From: Methylomonas sp. LL1
Lineage (GTDB): Bacteria > Pseudomonadota > Gammaproteobacteria > Methylococcales > Methylomonadaceae
DNA: 64,000 bases
Assembly (NCBI RefSeq): GCF_015711015.1
Contig: NZ_CP064653.1
Span: 3,534,001-3,598,000, forward strand
Direction of reading: 5' to 3'
Shown: positions 38,439 to 48,452 of the stretch, one piece after another
Layout: the number at the start of each line of letters is the position of its first letter
Position numbering within the stretch: position 1 is the stretch's first letter
Notes under the pieces: model-generated
Databases searched by the model: none
Told to the model about the DNA's origin: nothing
Seen by the model: only the letters and a program-made list of their open reading frames with translations
Translations under genes and position numbers: made by a program

Positions 38439-38818
38439 AGGCCTTTAATTGGATTTTTGATCCGTGATTTTGACAATCCAAAATCAAACATAAACTCCAA
38501 GAGCAAGGTTGATGCCATTTTTGATACACGCAATTTGCCTACGTTCCAGCGGCAATCGCCACGCTATTGGCATTTGAAAAATATCGGCCTAGTCAGATTT
38601 GTCAGCTCGTGACTGACAAATCTGTCAGCAACATCTATGGGGCGACCGTAGGTATTTATAGTTTCAGGGTAGTTACTCGCACATAAATAATCCGGCAAAA
38701 TGCCGACCTAGAATTCCAAGTGAAGTTCTTCGGGAAGTCTTTGAAAATATGGCGCCGGTTTAAAATACCTGGTTAATGTTGTTGTATGGCCGCTTCCCTT
38801 AACTCAAACAACCTCTCC
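38439..38818. other. Intergenic region with one hairpin
   Basis: About 380 bases between the J-domain gene and thyA, both on the minus strand. No reading frame is convincing. The only structure is the inverted repeat at 38594-38624. Confidence 0.6.
38594..38624. repeat. 12-bp perfect inverted repeat
   Basis: CAGATTTGTCAG and CTGACAAATCTG flank a 7-base spacer. There is no adjacent T-run. It could be an operator for an unknown regulator or an RNA hairpin in the thyA 3' region or J-protein 5' leader. Confidence 0.55.
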
Positions 38819-39673
38819 TTAAACTGAAATCGGGGCCTTGATTGCTGGATGGGCTTGATAATCGACGATTTCAAAGTCTTCATAGCGATATTCGAATATC
38901 GACGCCGGTTTGCGATTGATTTGGAGACGCGGTAGAGCAAATGGCTGCCGGCTTAACTGCAGTTTGGCTTGTTCCAGATGATTCAGATATAGGTGCACAT
39001 CGCCGCCGGTCCAGACCAGATCACCAACCTCTAGGCCGCTTTGTTGGGCCAGCATGTGCGTTAGCAAGGCATAGCTGGCGATATTGAACGGCAAGCCCAA
39101 AAAGGTATCGCAGCTGCGTTGATAGAGCAGGCAGGACAGTTTGCCGGCTTGTCCGGGGTTGGCTGGAGGCGTCACATAAAACTGAAACAGGGCATGGCAG
39201 GCGGCCAAGGCCATTTTGCCGTGGGCGACGTTGGCTTGGGGCGATTGGGTTTCGTCCGGCAAGTCGGCCACGTTCCAGGCCGAAACCAGCATGCGCCGGC
39301 TGTTGGGGGTATGCTTGAGTTGTTCGGTAATCTGTGCAATCTGGTCTATATAAGCGCCGTTACCGGCAGGCCAGCGACGCCATTGCGCCCCGTACACCGG
39401 GCCTAAATCGCCGTTTTCGTCGGCCCATTCGTCCCAGATCGTGACGCCGTTTTCGCGCAGATAGGCGATGTTGGTATCGCCTTTCAGAAACCACAGTAAT
39501 TCGTGAATGATGGATTTTAAATGGACTTTTTTGGTGGTCACCAGAGGAAAACCCTCGGCCAGGTCGAAACGCATCTGGTGGCCGAAGATAGACAGGGTGC
39601 CGCTGCCGGTGCGGTCGCCCTTGCGGTTGCCCTGGTTGAGTAAGGTGCTCAATAAGTCGAGGTAGGTTTGCAT
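38819..39673 (-). CDS. thyA: Thymidylate synthase
   Basis: A 284-residue enzyme that methylates dUMP to dTMP using methylenetetrahydrofolate. Conserved blocks are [13 protein letters not shown] at the folate/dUMP end, the catalytic Cys in [33 protein letters not shown], and [11 protein letters not shown] near the C-terminus. It is about 20 residues longer than E. coli ThyA because of inserts around the catalytic loop. ATG 39673 ([12 protein letters not shown]) matches the family start; 16 further upstream codons are not expected. Confidence 0.96.
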   Translation of the reverse strand: MQTYLDLLSTLLNQGNRKGDRTGSGTLSIFGHQMRFDLAEGFPLVTTKKVHLKSIIHELLWFLKGDTNIAYLRENGVTIWDEWADENGDLGPVYGAQWRRWPAGNGAYIDQIAQITEQLKHTPNSRRMLVSAWNVADLPDETQSPQANVAHGKMALAACHALFQFYVTPPANPGQAGKLSCLLYQRSCDTFLGLPFNIASYALLTHMLAQQSGLEVGDLVWTGGDVHLYLNHLEQAKLQLSRQPFALPRLQINRKPASIFEYRYEDFEIVDYQAHPAIKAPISV

Positions 39674-39855
39674 GAATGGGTCCGCGGATAATAATCGACT
39701 GATTTTAACGCGCCAGGTCACAGATTGGTATTACCAGGACGCCTTGGCTAGTGCCATGCCGAAACGACGGAACTCCGTGGCGCGGAGGATAAGGCGGGAG
39801 CATCGAAACCGCGCGAGTAGGATGTCGGTCTGCGTTGGCCATTATGGCGGGATCG

Positions 39856-39894
39856 AAAAAAAGGCCGGCATGATGCAAACCATGCCGGCCTTTT
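39856..39894 (-). terminator. Rho-independent terminator of sodB
   Basis: GGCCGGCATG and CATGCCGGCC form a 10-bp GC-rich stem with an 8-base loop, extended by A/T pairs. Seven Ts follow on the minus strand and four on the plus strand. It lies about 40 bp past the sodB stop codon. Confidence 0.9.
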
Positions 39895-39933
39895 CTCAAT
39901 CCCTCGCTTGAGCGCGGGAATACTTAGGGTTTA

Positions 39934-40515
39934 TTACGCGTCGTAATTGGCGCTGGCGAATTCCCAGTTGACTAATGCCCAGAACGCTTCCAGGTATTTA
40001 GGACGCAGATTGCGGAAATCGATGTAATACGCGTGTTCCCAAACGTCGCAAGTCAGGATCGGTGTTTGACCGGCTGTCAACGGGCAGCCTGCGTTGCTGG
40101 TGCTGACCAGTTCCAGTGTGCCGTTCGGATTTTTAACCAGCCATGCCCAGCCTGAACCGAAAGTGGTGACTGCGGTTTTGGTGAATTCTTCCTTGAATTT
40201 TTCGAAAGAGCCGAAAGTTCTTTCGATGGCGTTAGCCAAGCCGCCAGTCGGTTCGCCGCCGCCATTGGGAGACAGACAGTTCCAGTAAAAACTGTGGTTC
40301 CAAACTTGAGCCGCATTATTGAAAATGCCGCCGGAGGATTTTTTGACGATGTCTTCCAATGACAGGCCTTCAAATTCTGTACCGGGAACCAGATTGTTCA
40401 GGTTGGTGACGTAAGTTTGATGGTGTTTGCCGTAGTGGTATTCGATGGTTTCGGCGGAAATGTGCGGAGCCAGTGCGTCTTTTGCGTAAGGTAATGCAGG
40501 TAATTCGAAAGTCAT
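39934..40515 (-). CDS. sodB: Superoxide dismutase, iron type
   Basis: A 193-residue Fe/Mn-SOD. Metal ligands are in [12 protein letters not shown] (His), [11 protein letters not shown] (His) and [11 protein letters not shown] (Asp and His). The sequence [16 protein letters not shown] and the overall match with E. coli SodB favour iron. No signal peptide is present, so it is cytoplasmic. It has its own terminator downstream, hence a single-gene transcript. Confidence 0.97.
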   Translation of the reverse strand: MTFELPALPYAKDALAPHISAETIEYHYGKHHQTYVTNLNNLVPGTEFEGLSLEDIVKKSSGGIFNNAAQVWNHSFYWNCLSPNGGGEPTGGLANAIERTFGSFEKFKEEFTKTAVTTFGSGWAWLVKNPNGTLELVSTSNAGCPLTAGQTPILTCDVWEHAYYIDFRNLRPKYLEAFWALVNWEFASANYDA

Positions 40516-40638
40516 CTTGATTCTCCAGAGTGAATGAACAACAACAGTATAGCGCGTAGGCTTAGCCCCTTGTGCTAATAACCCAGTATTATAATAAAGA
40601 ATTATTGCAAATCACTATCCTTTTGGGGAGATAACCGC

Positions 40639-41112
40639 ATGGCATTAGAAGTTGAGCATAAATTTCTGCTGGCAAATGACAGCTGGCGTAACGAAATTGA
40701 GCATTCCGTACACTATAAACAAGGCTACTTGAGCAGCAGTCCGCTCAGTTCGGTTCGTGTCAGGATTTCGGACAGCAACGCCTGGCTGAATATCAAAAGT
40801 GCCACTATCGGTAGCCATAGGCAGGAATATGAATACGAAATTCCACCGGCCGACGCTAATGAAATCTTGGACGAACTCTGTCATAAGCCCTTGATCGAAA
40901 AAATGCGCCATTTCGTCCATCGCGGGCATCATGTCTGGGAAATAGACGAATTCATGGGGGAAAATGTCGGCTTGATCGTCGCCGAAATCGAGTTATCGGA
41001 AATAGGCGAATCTTTTACGCAACCGGAGTGGCTGGGCGCAGAAGTAACCGACGATTTGCGCTATTACAACAACAATCTTTGCAAGCATCCGTTTAAGGAT
41101 TGGGATAAGTAG
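40639..41112 (+). CDS. CYTH domain protein
   Basis: A 157-residue triphosphate tunnel enzyme-like protein. The N-terminal ExExK signature (EVEHKFLL) is intact, followed by the charged strands RVRISD, WLNIKS and YEYEIP that line the tunnel, and the closing WEIDEF and IVAEIELS. Bacterial members hydrolyse inorganic tripolyphosphate or nucleoside triphosphates. A GGGGAG ribosome site precedes the ATG, and a good TATAAT lies at 40590-40595. It is divergent from sodB. Confidence 0.88.
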   Translation: MALEVEHKFLLANDSWRNEIEHSVHYKQGYLSSSPLSSVRVRISDSNAWLNIKSATIGSHRQEYEYEIPPADANEILDELCHKPLIEKMRHFVHRGHHVWEIDEFMGENVGLIVAEIELSEIGESFTQPEWLGAEVTDDLRYYNNNLCKHPFKDWDK

Positions 41113-41324
41113 CGAGGCAGGGTGATCGATTCGCGGGGATTTAATGCTGGTTGTTGCAAAATGTAAACAATATATTTCAAAATAGTGTGCTTGCGACAAT
41201 AAAGTGGGGTTATAGCACGCCTAAGTCAACAAATCAGTAGGGCAATATAGGAATTGTAGGCTCAATAAAACAATAATTTAGCGGGCATATTGAAATATAT
41301 CGGGCAATGCTCTATATTTTCTGT

Positions 41325-42020
41325 ATGAACAAAGCCACTATTGTTGTTTTTTTGTTACTTTTTAGCTTGCCGTTACGGGCCTCGGAGTTGAGCACCTCGA
41401 TTGCCGACCTGGAAAGCGCGTGGGCGGCTGTTTATTACCAGCTCGACGAGGGTCGGCAAAAACAAACCTACCCGGTATTACTGGAACAAGCCGCCGAACT
41501 CGGCAAGCGCTTTCCCGACGCGGCGGAGCCGAAAATTTGGCAGGCTACCATCATGGCCACTAATGCCGCGTTCGAGTCGTCATTGACAGCTCTGTCGACC
41601 CTGGAGAAGGCAAAAATCCTGCTGGAAGAATCCATCATGCTCAATCCCAAGGCTCTGGACGGTGCTGCTTATGTCACGCTTGGCACGCTGTATTACATGT
41701 TGCCGAGTTGGCCGGTTTCGTTCGGCGATGATGAAACGGCCGAGCGGCTATTGAAAACCAGCCTCGACATCAATCCCAATGGTATCGATGCCAATTATTT
41801 CTATGCCGATTTTTTGCTGCGTCAAGATAGGCCGGCTGAAGCCGAAATCTACTTCCAAAAAGCCACGCAGGCTCCGGTGCGCACAAGCCAGTCTTTTGCC
41901 GATTTACAGTTACAAAACGAAGCCAAAATAGCACTGACCAATACCCAGCAAAGAAGAGCCAATATCGGGAAACATAAATTCCAAGCCATGTTTGCCACGG
42001 CTGCATTGAGTCATAAGTGA
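41325..42020 (+). CDS. Exported TPR-like protein of unknown function
   Basis: A 231-residue protein with a signal peptide (MNKATIVVFLLLFSLPLRAS, cleavage near residue 20) and a helical repeat region resembling tetratricopeptide repeats (YVTLGTLYYMLP, ANYFYADFLLRQDRPAEAEIYFQKA). The overall form recalls the TatT-type periplasmic TPR proteins. ATG 41325 starts directly at the signal peptide. The next gene is a diguanylate cyclase 78 bp away on the same strand. No function can be assigned. Confidence 0.65.
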   Translation: MNKATIVVFLLLFSLPLRASELSTSIADLESAWAAVYYQLDEGRQKQTYPVLLEQAAELGKRFPDAAEPKIWQATIMATNAAFESSLTALSTLEKAKILLEESIMLNPKALDGAAYVTLGTLYYMLPSWPVSFGDDETAERLLKTSLDINPNGIDANYFYADFLLRQDRPAEAEIYFQKATQAPVRTSQSFADLQLQNEAKIALTNTQQRRANIGKHKFQAMFATAALSHK

Positions 42021-42148
42021 AGGCCATTCGGCGCTTTATGCATCAGCGATAGGATCGTCATAAAAACATAACTAACGCTTAAACCATTATCTGTAAAATG
42101 CCTTTCGAAGGAATCTTCGTTTTAGACGGGATATTCGGCTGGGCATCT

Positions 42149-44008
42149 ATGATTAAACCCCTTCTCTTATTACTGACAACGTTTGTTAATTTCGCCCGGG
42201 CCGATAGCCGAGTGCTGAAATCCGAAGGTATCGGCACGCAAGCGCTTGCCCAGTATGCCGGTGTAAGCTTGTTGGTTTTATTATTGTTTGGCTATTGGGT
42301 TTATCGATTATGCCGGGAAATCAAGGCCAGGCGTGTCAGCGAATCCGAATTGGCGATGCTGTACAGCAATATGTCGTTGGGATTTGCCTTGCATCAGGCC
42401 ATTCGTGACCAGCAAGGTAAAATCGTCGATTCCCGTTACTTGGAAATCAATCCGGCTTTCGAGAAAATCACCGGAATTTCCCGTCAACAATGCATAGGCA
42501 CGCGATCCAGCCGGATAGCGTTGAATAGTTTGAACCATTGCGCCAAGCATTTTACCGATGTCGAAACCGGTAAAAAGCCGCTGCATGTTGAAATTCATTG
42601 TCAAACCACGGGACGCTGGTTCGACAACGATAGCTACCAAGCCGGCCCTAATCATTTCGTGGTATTGCTGCACGATATTAGCGAGCGTAAGCGGGACGAA
42701 CTGGCGCTGAAAGCCAGCGAGGAAAAACTGCGCTTGAGCCAATATTACGGCGGCATCGGCATCTGGGAATACGACATGCTCAACAACCGGCGGATTTGGT
42801 CGGAGATCGTCGCCAACGGTTTTGGCTTCCCAAAAACCGAAAATCCGAAATGGGCGCATTTTCTGGCAACGGTTTGCAAGGAAGACCGGCCCCTAGTAAT
42901 CGATGCCTTACGCCAACACCTGAGGCGTGGCCGCAAGTATGATGTCGAATACCGTATCAACGTCAGCGGAAAAAAATGCTGGATGCGCTCGGTCGGCCAG
43001 GTGGAGCGCGATCAAAATGGCAAGCCGTTGCGCATGCTGGGTATCGTGCACGACATCAGCGAGCGCAAACGGGCAGAGGAAAAGTTGAAGCTGTCCGCCC
43101 GAGTGTTTTCCGATGCCCACGAAGGCATCATGATTACCGATGCCGATGTGCGTATTATCGATGTCAATGCGGCTTTTACCGAACTTACCGGTTACGGCCA
43201 CGACGATGTGATGGGTAAAAACCCAAATCTGCTGAAATCCGGCCGACAAGATGCCGGTTTTTACGCGGCGATGTGGGGGACATTGAGTCGCGACGGCCAT
43301 TGGCGGGGAGAAATTTGGAACCGGCATAAAGACGGTAATATTTACCCCCAACTGCTGACGATCTCGGCCATGCGCAATGGAGGCGGCGAGGTGATCAACT
43401 ATATCGGCCTGTTTTCAGACATCAGCGAAAGCAAGCAACATCAGCAGACCCTGGAACGTTTGGCGCATTTCGACCCGCTGACCGGTCTGCCCAACCGCTC
43501 CCTGTTCGCGGATCGGTTTAGCCAAGCCATTGCCCACAGCAAACGCGCGGGCTCGCTATTGGCGGTCTGTTATCTGGATCTGGATAACTTCAAACCGGTC
43601 AACGATAGTTTTGGCCATGAAACCGGCGATGAATTATTGATCGAGGTATCGCTACGCATCAAATCCAATCTGCGCGAATACGATACGGTTTGCCGACTGG
43701 GCGGCGATGAATTTGCATTGTTGCTGCAAGACCTGCAATCGCAGCAACAATGCGAGGAAACCCTGCGGCGCATACACGATGCACTGGCCGATCCGTTTAT
43801 CTTGAGCAGCCACCCGGTTTGGATAGGTGCCAGCAGCGGTGTAACGGTTTATCCGCTCGATTCGGCGGAACCCGATATCCTGTTACGGCATGCCGATCAG
43901 GCCATGTACCAAGCCAAACATGCCGGACGCAACTGTTATCGGATTTATCAGGATTTAATCGTTGCTGGTATTTTGAGTCCGGATCATCAGCCGCCAAGCG
44001 TTGAATAA
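42149..44008 (+). CDS. Membrane-anchored PAS-PAS-PAS-GGDEF diguanylate cyclase
   Basis: A protein of about 619 residues that makes c-di-GMP. The start ATG 42149 gives a hydrophobic N-terminus, then a TM segment (AGVSLLVLLLFGYWVYRL, about 38-55). Three PAS/PAC units follow (each ending in ISERKR or ISESKQ). The GGDEF domain has an intact active site, RLGGDEFALLL (about 535), and FDPLTGLPNRSLF at its start. No RxxD inhibitory site directly before GGDEF is obvious. There is no EAL domain. It senses an unknown signal, perhaps redox or oxygen via a PAS cofactor. Confidence 0.92.
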   Translation: MIKPLLLLLTTFVNFARADSRVLKSEGIGTQALAQYAGVSLLVLLLFGYWVYRLCREIKARRVSESELAMLYSNMSLGFALHQAIRDQQGKIVDSRYLEINPAFEKITGISRQQCIGTRSSRIALNSLNHCAKHFTDVETGKKPLHVEIHCQTTGRWFDNDSYQAGPNHFVVLLHDISERKRDELALKASEEKLRLSQYYGGIGIWEYDMLNNRRIWSEIVANGFGFPKTENPKWAHFLATVCKEDRPLVIDALRQHLRRGRKYDVEYRINVSGKKCWMRSVGQVERDQNGKPLRMLGIVHDISERKRAEEKLKLSARVFSDAHEGIMITDADVRIIDVNAAFTELTGYGHDDVMGKNPNLLKSGRQDAGFYAAMWGTLSRDGHWRGEIWNRHKDGNIYPQLLTISAMRNGGGEVINYIGLFSDISESKQHQQTLERLAHFDPLTGLPNRSLFADRFSQAIAHSKRAGSLLAVCYLDLDNFKPVNDSFGHETGDELLIEVSLRIKSNLREYDTVCRLGGDEFALLLQDLQSQQQCEETLRRIHDALADPFILSSHPVWIGASSGVTVYPLDSAEPDILLRHADQAMYQAKHAGRNCYRIYQDLIVAGILSPDHQPPSVE

Positions 44009-44418
44009 CCGAATCGCTTCCAGGTTGCGTATTTCGCCCAAAAACAGCCACCCATTCCGATAGGATTATCGCCAGTTGAGAATGAGAGCTTTGTAAAGTA
44101 GCGAATTGGCGCAATTGATCCGTTGCGGTCTATCGCTCCATCTGTTTTAATGGCTGCACTTTGATCTTTACCGGTCGTTGTTAGTTCGTGACGATGATAT
44201 ACGGATAGACAAAAAACATAAGCAGATTTAATCGGTATTGTATCGAAGTAAATTTAGCGGTATATGTACGATTAAATATCTAATTCCTTGTTGTATTGCT
44301 TGTATGCCTGCAGACACGGTTCGTGTTTATCTGTGAAGGTAGCGTCGTGGTATAAGAACAATCGAATAAGCTATCCATTACCGTTTAAATTCAGAAAACA
44401 CATGCACTTAGCGTAAAT
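44009..44418. other. Intergenic region, composition shift
   Basis: About 410 bases. No gene or hairpin terminator was seen. Composition becomes markedly AT-rich from about 44170 onward, marking the left border of the island that follows. No att-like direct repeat could be matched to the right border by eye. Confidence 0.55.
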
Positions 44419-45168
44419 ATGGCTAACAAACTTCCAAAGCGACTTTGCAAAGAACCACTATTGGACGCCTTATTTGAGTGTCGTTTTATTACTCATTTTC
44501 CCGTGTCGAGTATATTGCCTGGAATTCTGTTTTCGGAATTTGAAGGAGAAAAGCAATTAGAACGACTTCCTCAGTCCGAAATACCAGAAGCGGTAAGAAA
44601 CAGCGATCCAAATTTAAAATATGTTCCACTCGTCCGTATGCGATTGGATAATTATAGTTTTTTAATTGGCGATCGCAGTCTAGCTGTTTCTTGCAACTTG
44701 CCATATAAAGGATGGAATGATTTTAAGCCAACAATTATTAAAGTGATTGGCGTTTTAAAGAAAAGTGGATTAATTAACAAGGTTATACGATATTCGACTA
44801 AATATGTTGATCTTATAGAATCTGATGACTTCGCTGATCAAGTTAGCTTAGCTAATTTATCATTGAGAATTGGTAGCCATAACTTAACTAAAGAGTCTTA
44901 TCAGGTGCGAATGGAAATTGCCGTTGAAGGGTTCATAAATATCCTCCAGATTATTTCTGGAGCGAAAGTGCTTATGCCAGACAACTCTGAACATCACGGC
45001 GTTGTGATTGATATTGATACTATAAAGGATACTGGCGGCATTTCCATTGAACAGCTTGAGGTAAACTTAGATAACGCTCTTGAACATATTCACCGGATAA
45101 ACAAAGAGACATTTTTCGATTGCATTACTGAACAGACTATTGCGCGATTGGAGCCAGAATATGAATAA
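44419..45168 (+). CDS. TIGR04255 family protein
   Basis: A 249-residue protein opening KEPLLDALFECRFI, matching the NPPLVEAIFEIRF-type start of the TIGR04255 family, with the usual beta-rich middle (YSFLIGDRSLAVSC, then GWNDFKPTI) and a YSTKYVDLI segment. No catalytic motif or membrane segment is visible. The family is of unknown function and occurs in variable genomic islands. Its stop codon overlaps the start of the next gene by 8 bp. The AT-rich composition is unlike the flanking genes. Confidence 0.75.
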   Translation: MANKLPKRLCKEPLLDALFECRFITHFPVSSILPGILFSEFEGEKQLERLPQSEIPEAVRNSDPNLKYVPLVRMRLDNYSFLIGDRSLAVSCNLPYKGWNDFKPTIIKVIGVLKKSGLINKVIRYSTKYVDLIESDDFADQVSLANLSLRIGSHNLTKESYQVRMEIAVEGFINILQIISGAKVLMPDNSEHHGVVIDIDTIKDTGGISIEQLEVNLDNALEHIHRINKETFFDCITEQTIARLEPEYE

Positions 45169-45505
45169 ATACTATACTGCACAGACATCACGAACATTTG
45201 GCACGGTTGTGATAGCAGGAATATTGGCTGGCACCTTCTTGCCTTCCGATCGCAATATTGAACCATCCTCAAGTACATTAAACTCCACGGATAGTAATAA
45301 TTATGCCTTTGTTCTGCTTGGAACATCTCCAACGCATGAACCAAACAAGAATATTTTGACCAGACAATACGCCGCATTAGAGGAAACAATATTTGAGGTT
45401 GCTATTACTGGATTTTATGAGGAGCTTTCTTCAAATCAAGAAGCTCTAGGACATGAATTTGAACGGGTTTTATTTGATAACTTATGGGACTTGTATCAAA
45501 GCTAA
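45161..45505 (+). CDS. Small membrane protein of the AT-rich island
   Basis: A 114-residue protein with a single predicted transmembrane segment near the N-terminus (FGTVVIAGILAGTFLP, residues 13-28) and a soluble helical remainder rich in Asn, Ser and Glu. It overlaps the TIGR04255 gene by 8 bp, so the two are translated together. I recognise no family. It may tether a partner to the membrane. Confidence 0.65.
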   Translation: MNKYYTAQTSRTFGTVVIAGILAGTFLPSDRNIEPSSSTLNSTDSNNYAFVLLGTSPTHEPNKNILTRQYAALEETIFEVAITGFYEELSSNQEALGHEFERVLFDNLWDLYQS

Positions 45506-45512
45506 CTTGTTT

Positions 45513-46127
45513 ATGGGCATTACTTTAGAGAACATTAACGATCACATTCCGTATTATTTGACTCAGGAAGCCAAGAATGGCCTTGTTAAAGCACTTAAAG
45601 ATTTTCCTGAGAAAATTAATTATTACACGACAAAATGTCAAGATGAATTATTGCAGGGCGATGGCTGGAACAGCCTTGATATAATTAACCTAGAAAGCGG
45701 TGATCGAAAATCAATAAGAGGAATTATCGTTAGCAACAGTTGCGATATTAGCCCCGAAAATCCGAGAGAGATTCCGGCGCGTATGATATTTGCTCCCATC
45801 ATTCCTCTTTCTCTATATGAAGATTTGCTTGCTAGGAACGGAATGGATATAGAGAAAGTTTCTACGAAAGTTAATTCAATTAAACTACAAAGAGTGACTT
45901 CTTTGTTCTATCTTCCCAAGGGAGGATGTTTGGAATCAGATCATATTGCTGTGCTAGATGACGTGCACACATTGCCCGTACAGCTTTTCTGCAAAAAAAC
46001 GGATAGAAAAAAACAATTTACCCTTAGCCAAGCTGGCTTTTACTTATTTCTGTTTAAGCTGTCTATACATTTCTGCAGATTTCATGAAAAAGTATTTCGT
46101 GATTATGATCAGCAACAGGCATCCTAG
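45513..46127 (+). CDS. Uncharacterised protein, third gene of the AT-rich island
   Basis: A protein of about 204 residues (MGITLENINDHIPYYL start). The recognisable block is GIIVSNSCDISPENPR (about residues 70-85), a short motif with a conserved-looking Ser, Cys and Asp, then RMIFAPIIPLSLYEDLL and VTSLFYLPKGG. An upstream ATG at 45453 would add 20 residues and overlap the previous gene. It has no family I can name. Its position directly behind the TIGR04255 and membrane protein genes suggests one functional unit. Confidence 0.65.
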   Translation: MGITLENINDHIPYYLTQEAKNGLVKALKDFPEKINYYTTKCQDELLQGDGWNSLDIINLESGDRKSIRGIIVSNSCDISPENPREIPARMIFAPIIPLSLYEDLLARNGMDIEKVSTKVNSIKLQRVTSLFYLPKGGCLESDHIAVLDDVHTLPVQLFCKKTDRKKQFTLSQAGFYLFLFKLSIHFCRFHEKVFRDYDQQQAS

Positions 46128-46326
46128 AACACCCTCAGGGTTGATGAGGGATTATGTAACCTTAAGCGGTCATTCGAAAATATAGGTCACTCCCAGAAAT
46201 TGGTCGACCCCCAGCATTCAATATTTTGCTGGGTCTGTAGTGGAATCAATTGCTTGGTTTGAGTCGGAATGGGTGTGGTTTTGCGATCGGAATCCGTGGT
46301 GGATTTCAACGGAATACGTTACCAGG

Positions 46327-47811
46327 TTAAGAGATGGCGCGAGCCGAGTCATAAAACCCGGCCAAGGCCGCGTCCAGCGCGGCAAAATTACAATGCTCGG
46401 CCCAGGTGTCGGCAATCCTATCGATGCCGGCTTCGCGCAGGGCATTAAAGTTCACGGACTGCCGTTGCCGATAACCGGCCCAGTTTAACAAGGCGTCACA
46501 GGCTTCCGGTAAATCGAACAGCCCGTGCAGATAAGTGCCCGCCACTTGATCGTCCAGGGATATGGCGCCGTCATGCTCGCCGGCCAATTTGAACAATGGC
46601 TGATTCAGCGCCGGTCCGATACTACGGCCCAAATGAATTTCATAGCCCGCGACCGGTGTTGCATGGTCGGCAAATTCACCTGTTACCTGCCGCAGACATT
46701 TAGCGCTTTGTAGCGTGGTTTCCATATCCAACAGACCCAAACCAGCGGCGCTGCCGGCGGCGCCTTCCAACCCGTGCGGATCGTGTATCGCCCGGCCCAG
46801 CATCTGAAAACCGCCGCAAATACCCAGCACCTTGCCGCCGTAACGCAAATGCCGTTGAATAAAGGCCTCCCAACCTTGATCCTTGAGGCGCGCCAGATCG
46901 CTACGCACCGACTTGCTACCCGGCAGAATGACCAAATCGGCGCCATCGGCCTGCTCCGGATTGTTGGCGAAATGCACCTTCACGCCGGCATGCAATTGCA
47001 AGGGGTCGAAATCGGTATGATTGCTGAAACTGGGCAGATGCGGCACGACGATATTGAACAGTTTTTCGCCATGATTGATGGCGTGGCGGCTGGACAGGGC
47101 GTCCTCGGCTTCTAGATACAAGTCGTGCAAATACGGTAATACCGCCAATACCGGTTTGCCGGTTTCGGCTTCCAGCCAGTCTAGGCCGGACTGTAACAAA
47201 GCCATATCACCGCGAAAACGGTTGATCACAAAACCGATCACCCGTTGGCGCTCGGACGGCGACAGCAGCGCCAGCGTGCCGACGATGTGGGCAAATACGC
47301 CGCCCCGGTCGATGTCGGCGATCAAGATCACCGGACAATCGACCGCTTCGGCAAAGCCCATGTTGGCAATGTCGCCGGCGCGCAGATTGATTTCGGCCGG
47401 ACTGCCGGCGCCTTCCACGATTATGGTTTGGTAACTTTGGGTCAGGCGTTGCCAGGAAGCCAACACCGCCTGTTTGGCGACTTTTTTGTAATCATGGTAT
47501 TGAGTGGCCGATTGATTGCGTAAGACCTGGCCGTGGATGATGACTTGGGCGCTGGTATCGGTATTGGGTTTCAACAGTACCGGATTCATGTCGCTATGGG
47601 CAGGCAGTCCGCAGGCCGCCGCCTGCACCGCCTGGGCTCGGCCGATTTCGCCGCCATCGGTGGTGACCGCGCTGTTCAAAGCCATGTTTTGCGGTTTGAA
47701 CGGCGCTACCTTGATGTTTTGCCGCCGATAATAGCGGCACAAGGCCGTCACCAGCGTGCTTTTGCCGGCATCGGAGGTGGTGCCTTGCACCATCAGCGCT
47801 TTTGGAATCAT
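46327..47811 (-). CDS. cobQ: Cobyric acid synthase
   Basis: A 494-residue enzyme that amidates adenosylcobyrinic diamide at four positions, using glutamine and ATP. The N-terminal ATPase has the loop GTTSDAGKS (residues 10-18). The glutamine amidotransferase part has the nucleophile Cys in [11 protein letters not shown] (about 335) and the His in YLHGLF. ATG 47811 overlaps the bluB stop (ATGA) and gives the family-typical length; a longer upstream frame is only the opposite reading of bluB. It is the last gene of a cobS-bluB-cobQ operon. Confidence 0.96.
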   Translation of the reverse strand: MIPKALMVQGTTSDAGKSTLVTALCRYYRRQNIKVAPFKPQNMALNSAVTTDGGEIGRAQAVQAAACGLPAHSDMNPVLLKPNTDTSAQVIIHGQVLRNQSATQYHDYKKVAKQAVLASWQRLTQSYQTIIVEGAGSPAEINLRAGDIANMGFAEAVDCPVILIADIDRGGVFAHIVGTLALLSPSERQRVIGFVINRFRGDMALLQSGLDWLEAETGKPVLAVLPYLHDLYLEAEDALSSRHAINHGEKLFNIVVPHLPSFSNHTDFDPLQLHAGVKVHFANNPEQADGADLVILPGSKSVRSDLARLKDQGWEAFIQRHLRYGGKVLGICGGFQMLGRAIHDPHGLEGAAGSAAGLGLLDMETTLQSAKCLRQVTGEFADHATPVAGYEIHLGRSIGPALNQPLFKLAGEHDGAISLDDQVAGTYLHGLFDLPEACDALLNWAGYRQRQSVNFNALREAGIDRIADTWAEHCNFAALDAALAGFYDSARAIS

Positions 47812-48452
47812 TCGCCCCAACCGTTTTCCCAAATCATGGCCGAAAGCGGCCGCGGGCTTGCCCAGTTTTCTAGTTCCAGCATCGGTTTGGGATAAAATTC
47901 GGCGACATGCCCCAGGCAAAGGATCGCAATCGGCCGGCTGCCCGTCGGCATGTTTAATAATTCGGCCAGCGCATCGGGATCGAACAACGATACCCAGCCC
48001 ATGCCCAGCCCTTCGGCCCGCGCGGCCAGCCATAGATTTTGGATTGCGCAGGCCGCCGAAGCCAGATCCATTTCCGGCAAGGTACGCCGGCCAAAAACGT
48101 GTTTTTCGCGCTGATCGGGCAAGGCTACTACCAGCAGTTCGCCGCAATCGAGTATGCCTTCCACTTTTAATTGCATGAATTCGTCATGGCGTTGATCGAG
48201 CGCAATCGCAGTCCGATGGCGCTCTCGTTCCACCAAGGCATGTATTCGGGTTCGTAATTCAGGAACTGTAATACGGATAAAGCGCCAGGGCTGCATCAGG
48301 CCCACGCTGCCGGCTTGATGGGCCGCGCCCAGCAGGCGGGCCAATATCTCGGGTTCGACCGGATCGTGTAGAAAATGCCGCATGTCGCGGCGCTCGGCAA
48401 TCGCGCGGTAAACTCCGGCCCTTTCCTGATCGTTGAAGCGGTGTGGATTCAC
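47808..48452 (-). CDS. bluB: 5,6-dimethylbenzimidazole synthase
   Basis: A 214-residue flavodestructase that turns FMNH2 and oxygen into DMB, the lower ligand of B12. The nitroreductase-like fold shows [12 protein letters not shown] (FMN-binding Arg, about 22-33), [12 protein letters not shown] (about 50-61) and [10 protein letters not shown]. The GTG start at 48452 overlaps the cobS stop codon as GTGA, and the end overlaps cobQ by 4 bp. The oxygen requirement fits an aerobe. Confidence 0.95.
   Translation of the reverse strand: MNPHRFNDQERAGVYRAIAERRDMRHFLHDPVEPEILARLLGAAHQAGSVGLMQPWRFIRITVPELRTRIHALVERERHRTAIALDQRHDEFMQLKVEGILDCGELLVVALPDQREKHVFGRRTLPEMDLASAACAIQNLWLAARAEGLGMGWVSLFDPDALAELLNMPTGSRPIAILCLGHVAEFYPKPMLELENWASPRPLSAMIWENGWGE

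Noticed and set aside
46128-46326. Possible insertion-sequence end or terminator (CCCTCA..TGAGGG hairpin, GGTCGACCCCC block)
   Set aside because: The stem is only 6 bp with no T-run, and no matching opposite end or transposase was found.
47812-48147. N-terminal extension of cobQ by 112 codons
   Set aside because: The extra part is the wrong frame of bluB. The ATG at 47811 gives normal length and overlaps the bluB stop codon.
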